DNA of 64,000 bases from Clarkia xantiana subsp. parviflora (taxonomy: Eukaryota > Streptophyta > Magnoliopsida > Myrtales > Onagraceae), in the NCBI GenBank assembly GCA_036873135.1, contig JAPTYO010000013.1:18411901-18475900 (forward strand), given 5' to 3'. Positions 47,107-57,488 of this stretch are shown here, piece after piece. A program made the translations under genes and the position numbers. Every line of letters starts with the position of its first letter. The stretch's first letter is position 1. The notes beneath the pieces were generated by a model. It was given only the letters and a program-made list of their open reading frames with translations. It did no database searches and was not told the origin of the DNA.

Positions 47107-49240
47107 AAGTCGTTGCGTAATCATCGGAGTTACGGGCCCAGACGGCATCAGAGTACGCAGTCAAGTGAAGAGAGGAGTGGCGACGGAAATGTAGCCCATG
47201 ATGAACCGTGCTCTTCAAGTAACGAAGGACTCGTTTGAGTGCCGCCCAATGGTTAACGGTTGGTGCTTGCATGAATAGTGAGAGTCGGTTAATCGCATAG
47301 GAAATGTCCGGCCGAGTGAGTGAGAGATATTGAAGTGCTTCGACCAATTGGCGATAAATTTGAGTTGAGCATCGGTGGCCAGAGGACTATCACAAGTAAT
47401 TAGTGCCGAAGTGGATGATAGTGGCGTGGATACCGGTTTGGACTCGGTCATCTTGGCCCGATCGAGGATCCGTCGTATGTATTGATTATTTGTGAGGAAG
47501 AGACCAGCCGAGGTGGATAGAACTTCAATTCCGAGAAAGAAGTTAAGAGAGCCAAGGTCTTTTAGTGAGAACCGATCTGACAATGCATGAATGAACTTCC
47601 GTACTGCAGCTTGTTCACTTCCTGTAACAATAAGATCATCTACATATACAAGAAAGTAGATGATTATGTTCTTTTAGCATAGGATAAACAACGAGCTGTC
47701 TGAGTGTGAATTAACAAAGTCGTAACCAAGAAAAAAAGAGCGGAGTTCATTGAACCAAGCACGAGGTGCTTGTTTGAGGCCATATATCGCCTTACGGAGA
47801 CGAAAAATATGAGACGGGTGCGAGGGATCAACAAACCCGCCAGGTTGGCGCATGTATACCTCATCATCGAGATGCCCTTGTAAGAAAGCGTTGTTGACAT
47901 CAAGTTGTTGAATTTTCCAGTCACGAGATAGAGCAATCGTCAACACAACCCGAATTGTTGTTGGTTTAACAACAGGACTAAAGGTATCATGAAAATCAAG
48001 ACCGGGTCGTTGATGAAATCCCTTAGCTACTAGACGAGCTTTATAACGCTCAACACTTCCATCGGGACGCCTCTTGATTCTAAACACCCATTTGCAACCT
48101 ACAATATTAGTGGCCGTTGAAGCCGGGACAAGTTGCCAAGTGCCATTAGCGAGCAAGGCGTTAAACTCCGCAGACATCGCATCCCTCCATTCCGGAATCT
48201 GTAAAGCTTGAGATACATTAGATGTCTCAATAGATTGTAATATAGGATTCCTCGTAGCCATAAAGAGTTGCTTATTAGGTTTGTGAATATTGTTTAAAGA
48301 GCGCGTTGTCATGGAGTGCGTTCGTACCGGGATAGGAGGGCAAACCCGATTCGAACAAACCTGGGCTGAGTCGGTTGCTGTCGCAGAATCAGTCGAAGCT
48401 CCGTCATTAGTTGGTAAGGTTGGCAACGGGGTGTCAATGGGCTGGGGCAATGCTGCAGTGGACGAGGCAGGTTGAATATGTGTCATGACAGCTGCTGGAA
48501 GAGACGCCACAAGTGACTGAGATTGTAATGGTGGTACTACTATTGTTAGGATTGAATGGCACAACATGAGGATTAGATGACAAGGCAGCCAACTCATTAT
48601 CATAACCTGGAAAGTTAGACTCATCAAAGACAACATGACGTGAAATGAACGTTTTGTGACTGACCGGGTCAAAACACTTGTACACACTTTGATTTAATGA
48701 ATACCCAATGAAAATACAAGGTCTGGAGCGCCCTTCAAGTTTGTGTTTAGAGTATGGACGGAGCCACGGATAACAACGACACCCAAAGACTAAGTTTTGT
48801 ATAGTTTGGTGTTTCTCGAAATAGTACCTCAAACGGAGACTGGTTACCTAGTGTTGGGGTCGGAAGACGATTGATTAAATAAGTAGCGGTAAGGAACGCA
48901 TGAGACCAAAACCTTGTAGGCAATTGAGCATGATGTAATAAAACAAGACCTGTTTCGACGATGTGTCGATGACGACGCTCAGATAGGCCATTGTGTTCGG
49001 GTGTATGTGGTGGAGTTTTGAAGTGGGAGATTCCGTGTTCGACTAAGAAACCTGCAAGTATTTCATATTTGCCTCCGCCATCTGAGTAAAGAGCACGAAT
49101 CGGAGACCTAAAACATTTTTCGACAACCGCTTTGAATTGCATAAAAACGGTCGAAACATCTGATTTCCGAACAATTGGGTATAGCCCCGTATAACGCGTA
49201 AAATGGTCTACAAATATGACATAAAAACGAAAACTATCTA
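47107..49240 (-). pseudogene. Cop-4a integrase, RT and RNase H fragments
   Basis: Integrase (48747-49142): RALYSDGGGKYEILAGFL with the second Asp and HNGLSERRHRHIVETGL with the Glu, followed by RFWSHAFLTATYLINRLP. A linker carries FVCR-type C-terminal residues and Ser/Thr/Pro. RT (47674-48250): WRDAMSAEFNALLANGTWQL, VERYKARLVAKGFHQRPG, DTFSPVVKPTTIR, QLDVNNAFLQG, YGLKQAPRAW and catalytic VYVDDLIVTG (47628-47657). The C-terminal RT (47215-47583) has DLGSLNFFLGIEV. RNase H stops after [14 protein letters not shown]. Several frame breaks separate these blocks. Confidence 0.88.
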
Positions 49241-49337
49241 TTGATATTATATGAGAGGGACCCCAAACATCCGAGAAAATAATTTCAAGAGGTTCTGAAC
49301 TACGAATACTCGATTCCGAAAATGGAAGTCGATGACT

Positions 49338-50150
49338 CTAAGAAACACAAAAATATTCGCATAAACTGGAGCGATTATCCTTATTGAACAAGGAAAATTT
49401 ATTCTGAATAAACTGAACGACACTATATGATGGGTGCCCAAGTCGCTTGTGCCAATCCCCGGTTGAACTAGGTGTAGTAGTCATCGCCATTGGTTGGGAC
49501 GAGGTGACTAACGGCATCGAATATATCCCGCCATTACTTTGCCCTCGCATGATTGACGCCCCTGTGCTCAAATCCTTCACCAAAAAATAACACGGAAAAA
49601 ATTCGATTGAAACCGAGTTAGTCTTACAAAAGGCATTTACTGAAATCAGATTTTTGGTCATCGATGGAACACATAGCACATTAGATAATTGAAATTTCTT
49701 GCTAGGAGATGAAATTAGAGCGGATCCAGTATGAGTAACCGGGAGTTGAGCACCATCTCCCACCGATATCGCATCGTGTCCGACATAAGGAGAGGACAAG
49801 GATAAGTTCTCCAATTCGTTTGTCACATGATGAGAGGCACCCGAATCAAGCAGCCATTCTGGATCACTTTGTTTGCTCGAGGAGGCAGCCACGTTTGCGA
49901 CCATGTCGGATGGTGGATGAATTTGGTAACACATCTTTGCCGTGTGCCCGGGTTTCTCGCAAAATTGACAGACAAAACTAGAAAGAATGACGATTATTGG
50001 CTGCATTTGTGTCACTCCATTGTTGCTGACCTCCATGATTGGGCTGACCTACTCGTGACCTCCATTGCCGGCTTCTATTGTTATAATATTGTTGCTGGTA
50101 TTGCCTTGTTCGGTTGGTGGGTTGTCCACGAGAGTGAGAATTGCTGCTCA
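49338..50150 (-). pseudogene. Cop-4a gag tail, protease and pre-integrase region
   Basis: The open frame 49338-50036 contains the zinc knuckle CQFCEKPGHTAKMC (CX2CX4HX4C), the protease site WLLDSGASHHVTNELENL and the pre-integrase block DWHKRLGHPSYSVVQFI. Upstream in another frame lies an Arg/Gln/Asn-rich gag tail (RQYQQQYYNNRSRQWRSR). The N-terminal capsid domain is absent; leader sequence joins directly to this tail near 50150. Confidence 0.88.
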
Positions 50151-50313
50151 AAAACACATAAATTTCGAAAATTTTAGGTTTTTAAAGATCAAATACATGA
50201 TTTGATGTTGAAAATTTCGGAACACATATTGATGTTCATCAACCTAAAAATTTCGGATTTTTCATAGATTCAAGAACATCAGTTTATCAAAATTTTAAGA
50301 ACTTCTAACTCAG

Positions 50314-50325
50314 ACTCTGATACCA
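50314..50325 (-). promoter_or_regulatory. Cop-4a primer-binding site, one mismatch
   Basis: The minus strand reads TGGTATCAGAGT next to the LTR, against the usual TGGTATCAGAGC. The copy in Cop-4b is the same. Confidence 0.85.
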
Positions 50326-50326
50326 C

Positions 50327-50796
50327 TGTTGGATTACGGGGACGTAATACTATAGTATGCTAAACGTTTACTAGCAAGAAATCTAATCTACGCAGCGGAA
50401 TTAGTATACATACATTTTAGCTTTCCTGCCCGAGAATGATGTGGAGGGAGTTTTGATCCTCCGGTCGGAACCACGTGCAAGTTCTTCGTCAGAAGAAGTC
50501 CCACGCGATGTAGCTCCACAACAAGACCTATGATCGATTCTTCAACGGAGATGGAACCTCGGACTTAATGTTGGTGGTGCCGAAATTTGATTAGGGTGAC
50601 AAGTTTTCTCCACCTTATGTGGTACTAGGGTTTCGGCCGAACCATCTAAAAAGGGGGAGGCCCATTTTGGGCATCCCTTGTCAATTACTAGTTGGATTTG
50701 GCCCAATTAGCCCAGACTGACAATTACCTAATTAAATTAGGTAATTCCCTTAATTAACGGGCTCCTATTATGGCGCCACATCACCATATGCTAACA
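50327..50796 (-). repeat. Cop-4a 5' LTR (470 bp)
   Basis: Minus strand TGTTAGCATATGGTGATG to CCCCGTAATCCAACA. The R-U5 half is very similar to the Cop-3 LTR at 51557-51987 in inverted orientation. It abuts X2 at GCATGCC. Confidence 0.9.
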
Positions 50797-51556
50797 GCAT
50801 GCCTAACAGAATTCCTCTTGCTTCTGCGAGGAGGCCAAAGCCAATGATGAGCAAGTTTATCCCTTTGTCTTCTCGTTATCATCCCCCTAAATAGGAAATT
50901 TTCACCATCTCAGACCTTTTTACTTCTTCCTCTCGTTTTCTCTATAGAATATGCATAAATTTGATAGCGGTGAAAAAGGAAAAAAAATGGTGGAATGGTC
51001 CACAGTCTTATTTGCTAGGTGTTATGGTTTTCGGAGGGAGCGAATTGATTAAATCAATAGATTTACGACGAAACAAGGGCGGTTTCCTCAGGATGTTCAG
51101 AGGACTAGAAAGGGAGGATGGAATTTGGGTGTTCCATTTTCCATCTGAACGTCAAGCTTTGGAAGTCCTTCAGAATGGACCTTTCCAAGTAAATGGCCTA
51201 ATCTTTGTTCTTGTTCAGGCAGACCCAATAACACATGCAATCAAACTGAGAGGTATTCCTCCGCATCTTATGAATTAAGGAAAATGTCCTATAATTGAAT
51301 TGGATTTCCATGAGGAGAGGTCTTTGGAAACTGCTTCGAGTGCTGTTAAATCTGAATTTACCGGTACTGCCTTCACCAGGACTGGCGGTGGGTGTGGTAT
51401 CATATAAAGTATTGATCAGTTATAGGTTGGGACTACCATGCAAAAGATGTGGCTGCTTTGGGCATAAATTAGTTGAATGTACACTTCTAGAAGACCAAGT
51501 GGTGGCTGCAGGATGATTGAAGCGGTCTTAGATCCTCATATAGTTCCTTTTCGTGA
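50797..51556 (+). pseudogene. X2: LINE-type ORF1 relic interrupted by the Cop-3 LTR
   Basis: The same DUF4283 sequence as X1. The zinc knuckle CKRCGCFGHKLVEC (CX2CX4HX4C, near 51440-51482) is intact, because this copy lacks the CATG duplication found in X1 and X3. An extra T at about 51277 creates a stop after PPHLMN. It ends at CGTGA, where the Cop-3 5' LTR begins. Confidence 0.68.
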
Positions 51557-51987
51557 TGTTAAAACCGTAGTACCACATTAGTTCGGCCAAAACCGTAGTA
51601 CCACATTGGTTGGAGTTGCCTTTTGGCAACTCCACCCAATACTATATATAGGGGTGACTCCTAAGGGTTTAAACACACAATTAAAAACAAGGATCTCCAT
51701 TGAGAAAACTTGTCACCCTAGTCTAATATTTCGGCACCACCAACATCAAGTCCGAGGTTCCATCTCCGTTGAAGAATCGATCAGAGGTCTTGTTGTGGAG
51801 CTACATCGCGTGGGACTTCTTCTAACGAAGAACTTGCACGTGGTTCCGACCGGAGGACCAGATTTCCCACCAAATCGTTCTTGGACAGGAAAGCTAAAAG
51901 GTATGTGTACTAATTCCGCTGCGTAGATTAGATTTCTTGCAAGTACACGTTTAACATTCCGTAGTATTACGTCCCCGTAATCCAACA
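51557..51987 (+). repeat. Cop-3 5' LTR (431 bp)
   Basis: It starts TGTTAAAACCGTAGTACC and ends CGTCCCCGTAATCCAACA. It includes a tandem AACCGTAGTACCACATTRG at its start and a TATA-like ATACTATATATAGGGG near 51635-51655. It is flanked on the left by X2. Confidence 0.88.
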
Positions 51988-51988
51988 G

Positions 51989-52000
51989 TGGTATCAGAGC
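51989..52000 (+). promoter_or_regulatory. Cop-3 primer-binding site
   Basis: TGGTATCAGAGC one base inside the LTR; intact copia-type Met-tRNA complement. Confidence 0.92.
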
Positions 52001-54054
52001 CTGGTTAGGAGTTCTTAAAATTTTAATAAACTAATGTTCTTGGAATTTCATAAAAGCCGAAATTTTTTATGTTTATGAACACCATGAAGAAATCCAAAAA
52101 TTTTAGCTATTTTTATGTGTTTGATCTTTAAAAACTTTTAATTTTTATATTTTACATGTTTTTATAGATCATAGCCGAAAATTTGGGTTTAAATATGAGT
52201 TTGATGTTCATAATCTTCAAGAACACCATGAGTTTTATCAAGAACACAATTTGGATTCTTGATCAAGGTAGAAACTCTAGGGGCAATCTGGGTAAAAAAT
52301 TTAATTTTCTTAACCCCTAAATAATTAAAAAAATTCGGCCACCCTATTAGAGATATAGGTTTCCATTTTTAAATTTTAATTAATAGGTATTTATATCTAG
52401 AAGTTGGAAAATAATGATAGGTTCTAATATAATATTGTAAAAGATATTAACTACCAATATATATAGCTAAAAGATAGGGATAAAGATATATTCATACAAT
52501 TTAGTTACTTAAAAAGACTAAGAAGATATATTGTCTATATATTTTATCCCTAAATATATTTTTGACAATATTTATAGATTTGGCCGAAAATTATATATAT
52601 ATGTTTATATTGGTAATTGATTTACATCTTATAGATAAAATCTTGACAGTATTTATATATATTAATAATATCTGTGTCGAATTATATATATATATATATA
52701 TATATTAGCAATATTGGAAATTATTTTAAATAATTAATATTTCTTGGTTGCTATGTTAAGTTTTTAGTGGTCTTTAAAACTCTACTTAACCCACAAGACA
52801 TATTTCAGCCGAACCCTAAGGTTTATGGGACGGTCCAATTGTTAAACCGGAATGGATAAAACTAATCCGGGTTTTCTTAATCGGGTCGACCTAGTCGAGT
52901 CGGGTCGGACCGTAGTAACTAAATTGAACCTAACCTAAACGGTTTTGAGTGATGAACCGAACCACAATTCTATTTTAATGAACCGTTTCGGACCAAACCG
53001 GATTTTTAAAATCGAACCGACTTGAACCGGATTTTAAATTGGACCGAACCAAATTTCAAAATTTTGGGAAATTTTAAATTGTTCAATAAAATAGGATGTC
53101 AAATTTTAAATCCAAAATATTTTCGAACTTTAAAATTAGCCTAAACAGTGCTCTTAGGGTTTGTGTTTTAATACACGGTTTCAGTCAAAACCCTAATGCC
53201 TGGTTTCGATTATGGGGATGGATCTCGGACTTGCATGTTTTTGGGACTGGATTAAATTAGTGGGATGATTTGCCATTGTTTACTTTCTGCATCATACATT
53301 TTGATATAATTAGAACTGTCGTCTTGACTTAGTCAAGCTAGCTGGATATTATATTGCGATCATTGAGCTCTGGGATTTAAATATATGGTTTGCGCAATAG
53401 GATAGACATGCTATGCTGATTGAAAGTGCCTAGAATCCATGTCTAGAACTTCGCATGATTGATATTAAGCATGAATTGCAAAACAACGCCTAATATTTTC
53501 AAAGAATTTTATAAAACCGAAAATTCCAGTCGCCAATTATGCATGATGTGTGCGGATATTGCATGTTTTGACGCGTATGCTAGGATGTTCACAATAGAAC
53601 GCATGTGATAATTTACTTTACGTAGAATTATGTATGCTAGGAACATTACACGCATGACGCGTAAGCATGTTGTGTTCGATATTTATGGCATGGTATGATA
53701 ATTTGCTAGATGTAGTATAATTATAAATATGCATGCGTAAATTATCGGATAATTTTACAAAATTATAAGGGCCTTGGGAAAACAAAGATCGGGTATGCTT
53801 ATTTGAAAATTCCTGTTCGGGTAATTTACAATAGAATAACCGTTTTCAAAAGACTGATCTATTAGATTGAAAACGACAATAGTGTGAATTCTTTCACGAC
53901 ACCCCCTTTCTCGGTTTACTGAAGGTTGGTTTGGTTTAGTGACTGAAGAATCACTATTTGTCGTATTCCATCTTAATAGATAATCTGATGTTTGCAATTC
54001 TGTCAAAATGTTGTTGTCTTCCTGAATTAGCATAATTATCAATGTATTAGTTTT
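52001..54054 (+). other. Cop-3 long 5' leader
   Basis: Non-coding, about 2.05 kb. Order from the primer site: AT-rich sequence, a TA run (52684-52703), a block of GAACCG/CCGGTT-type words (52850-53060), CATGC-rich sequence (53130-53740), then the segment with GAATTCTTTCACGAC before gag. It corresponds block by block to the Cop-1 and Cop-2 leaders. Confidence 0.75.
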
Positions 54055-54997
54055 CATGACTAAGTCGGTACGCTTCTATGAACCTTGCAATCTTGATGGT
54101 ATAAATCATGATGAACATAAGGAATATGTATTGGAATCCTCTTTGCTACGATTCCGAAAAGCGGAGAGGACAACTACGAATGAATATGGTAGTTCGTATG
54201 ATTTTGACAATGAGAGATGAATTTGATAGTTTATTTCCCAAGAATTGGAGTAGGTTCTTTGATAATCTGAATCCATATGTGGTGATACATTCAACCCTGG
54301 TTTAAGGGGGTTGAAGAATACTTCAATTGCAACCAGACAATGTCAAAGCTTGGTGTTCCTTTGCATCTGCCTCAGTAGAAGCAAGGATGCTGAAGCTAGA
54401 AATGTTTCAGTTGAATGTGATGTTCTTTTCTTTGTCCATGGATGTCGGTGAAAAATCCGTTCAAGACCTTCGCAATGAAAGGTCAACATGGAAAAGATGT
54501 ATAAGGTTGCCTTACATTGACATTATTCAATAACCTTGAGTCTAGTTAAGCAAATGAACCAAGCCAGTGAGGCGATAGCCTTCTTAGCTCACCACAAGAG
54601 ATCATCTGAAGTCAATTGTGATCCATATATCATGAAGTGAACTAGACCGTAAAAGGTTTTATACGATAATCCGGTGGTTCAAACCCCGTTATTAAAGTGC
54701 ATCTAAAACACGCATCGTATGACATGTATATAAAGCCGTGAAACACTTTATTTGAACACAAAACATTTGATATGATTCACTGGTGAATTTAATCAGATGT
54801 AATGTTCAACATGACTTAAAGTTCAGATATGTATGGATCGAACATGAGACTTTCAGATCAAGAACCCTACTATTGTCATTTATCGTTCGTTGTTCATCTG
54901 AATTATTAAACTTTTGGTCATTTTGAAATTCAGAGTTATTGAATAAAGAAATTGTTGCTCGATTAGAAGCACAATTTGCTTATCAATTTAACGTTCC
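54055..54997 (+). pseudogene. Cop-3 gag relic, copy 2
   Basis: The same as 43673-44615 with the same stops. It starts MTKSVRFYEPCNLDGINH and is interrupted by NAL-2b. Confidence 0.6.
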
Positions 54998-57442
54998 TGT
55001 TGAGATCGTTTCCACTTGGGATATCTCGAACTGTTTTTCAGGGACCTCGAACCTCGATCCACGAACTAACTTTGGCTCTCACTTCGATTCTTGAACTAAC
55101 TTTGATCTCTGTCTCAGTCTTCTATACGCCGGGTCTTGCAGAGCGGGCGATAACCAGCATGGAGATGGGGGGTGGTGCTGGTTGTGCCCTCTCCGATACT
55201 AAAGTTAGTATTTTAGAGAGAGAAAATTCTAGAGAGAGGTCAGAGCACAAATAGCAATTCTCCATAGTTTCAAGTTAATTCTTAAATGGGAGATCTAGGC
55301 CGCTATTTATAGGAAACCTGAGAGATGTGCCCGGTTTGATGTCGGTTTGCAGGAAAATGCTTACCGACATCGAGATTGGCTATATACGCGCTAATTTCTC
55401 GTACGTAGTAAAAACAAGGGTAAACACGCAGTACAAGTCGGTAACCCGGACCGTGTCGATATTCGACACAGTCCGGATTGTCGGACAATCTGGACCAGTC
55501 CGGATTGCTGGAGCTATCCAGAACGGTCCGGGAGTAACGCGCATCCGAACTGTTTTGATCAAGGGTTGCGGTAAGGTCCGTTTTGTGGTTTTAGCGTGTT
55601 TGCGAGGTCTGAAACGTAAATATGAACCTGAATTGGACAGATATCCAACACTTGCCCCCGAGTCAGGTAGTGGTTCAAAACCCATGCTTGACTCTATTTA
55701 AGATAGGATATTCAGCCAATTTAGGTTCAACACTAACCTCAGGGGTGGCCTGTTTGTCCATCGAGTGCGCGGAGCACAGATTCGTCCATTTCTACTTTTC
55801 CGATGCACGTACATAATCTATTCACAGGGTTAGTGTAATAGACGGTATACATGTAACAAGGTACAGTTAACGACTTAGTCGTAATAACACGTCATAAGCA
55901 AAATACTTGTGATAATGGGCAATCATGCAATGCGGTGTCATCATGGTACGTGACATGAATGTGCAGCATGATATTAACATAGAGATGACCACATAGCACA
56001 TGGATGACACAATTGTGCAATAAGAAAAATACTTAGAGCAATTTAAAATTGAAGAGCATGCTTGTCAACATGAAGCATGATGTAAACATAAAAAATGATG
56101 TAAGCATGTAATACAATGTAAACATGCAATTCATACTTAGATTATAAAAATAACATAGCAATCATAAGTTAGCATCATGCATATATAAAATTGATAACAT
56201 GCATAATAGTCTATTCGTACGCAAGATGCGGTAATGATCGTACGTAGCGCGTCATGCAACATTAAGGAGCATGTATGTAATGCAAGCATAGGAGAGATGT
56301 AAATATGCTCCTACATGATACTAGGGAATTCTTATGAAAAAATAGATATTAGTTTTGTCCTTAGCACATGGTGTAGACACTATTAATGAGAATTAGAAGA
56401 GAGAGTAGTCATTTAGCTTACATTCTCCCTTGATAATCTTCCAAGTAGCTCTCCTTGCTTGTTGAAGAAGGAGCTCATGGAGGTGTGAATTTGGAGTGGT
56501 CACATCATATTTGACATCGATCAAGGTCTAATCCGGGCAAGGAGGAAACCACGACGGCGCGTGAGGAAGGAGGGGCGGCGCGTGAGGAAGGAGGGGCGGC
56601 GCGTGAGCTTTCAGCGGCGGCGCGTGGATCCTCGGGGCGGCGCGTGGGTTTTCGGGTGACAGCGAGTAGCAATTCGGACTTGCTTCGTGTCGGTGAGTCC
56701 AATTCCGTACATGGCTGGACCTTTCGTGACTTCGTTTGGCCTTGATTTAGTCTTGAAATCACCATGTACCAAGTTATCTTAACATGCATACAAGGTGTTT
56801 GATAAAATGCATTAGAATACTTAGCCCCAAATCGGCCAAACATTTTCTAAGTGCTGAAATTTTAGAAAAGTGCAAATGAATCGTTACACTTCCCTTATGT
56901 ATAGTGTTCATTGCCGACATGTTGTTCCATGCCTTAGCCGTTGTTTTAGTATGCTCGATTTGATGATCGGTAGTTGTACGTACATAGCCGCCAATGGTTG
57001 TATGTTGGTGATGATAGCTTAGGCAATGTATGTTGAGCATAATGTATAGATTGTCGGTCATTGTCTGCAAACATGCTAAAACACTTAGAAAATATTTCAA
57101 TAACATCTAGTGTTTGTTACCATTGATGTCGTCGTAAAATTCTTGTCGATCGCCGGCATAGAAAAATTTAGAAAATAATTCGTAGTAGTTGGTGTTTGCC
57201 ACTTTATGTACACTATCCATCGTCATGCTAGTATATTTGGAGAATGCTCCTAGATGGTTGATTCCATGTCGCTCGCTGTATGTCGACACCTTGTCGTACG
57301 TAGATATTTGATAGTACGCTGACAGTTGGTAATATGCTGACTGTCATCTTGAGCCAAACACTTAGAAAATATTTCGCCCTTGTGATCATGTACATTATGA
57401 GCATGAGCTTGATGTCTAAATGTAAGATAATGAGTTGAGAGG
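54998..57442 (-). mobile_element. NAL-2b: non-coding LTR element, right end lost (copy 2)
   Basis: Duplicate of NAL-2a, with its LTR at 54998-55650, purine tract at 55651-55664 and GC-rich CGGCGCGTG repeat at about 56550-56655. It shares the truncated right end and the same join to copia RNase H, so that join predates the duplication. Confidence 0.8.
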
Positions 57443-57488
57443 TTTCCCCCCTTGCACGATGGTTGATACTTGTCGCACGAAGACTATT

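Larger units (their letters stand above)
47107..50796 (-). mobile_element. Cop-4a: truncated Ty1/copia element
   Basis: It consists of the 5' LTR (50327-50796), primer site, a short leader joined to the gag tail, protease, integrase, RT, and RNase H truncated after the first catalytic segment (47107). There is no 3' LTR; the left end joins NAL-2a. Compared with Cop-1, Cop-2 and Cop-3, the long leader and most of gag are missing. Confidence 0.88.
42716..51556. repeat. Large duplication, copy 1 (partner 53098-61911)
   Basis: The segments are almost identical over about 8.8 kb, with offset 10,382 until the integrase of Cop-4 and 10,357 after it. Only scattered substitutions are seen (for example at 45421, 45483, 46140, 46943 and 47851) plus one 35-to-10-base replacement. 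The left junction has GTCA microhomology between X1 and Cop-3. The right limit is where the Cop-3 LTR interrupts X2. Content: Cop-3 leader/gag, NAL-2a, Cop-4a, X2. Confidence 0.95.
51557..54997 (+). mobile_element. Cop-3: Ty1/copia 5' part (LTR, leader, gag relic)
   Basis: The LTR, primer site, leader of about 2.05 kb and decayed gag are on the plus strand, cut by NAL-2b at 54998. No pol or 3' LTR of this element is present. It represents the fuller version of the fragment at 42720-44615. Confidence 0.82.
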
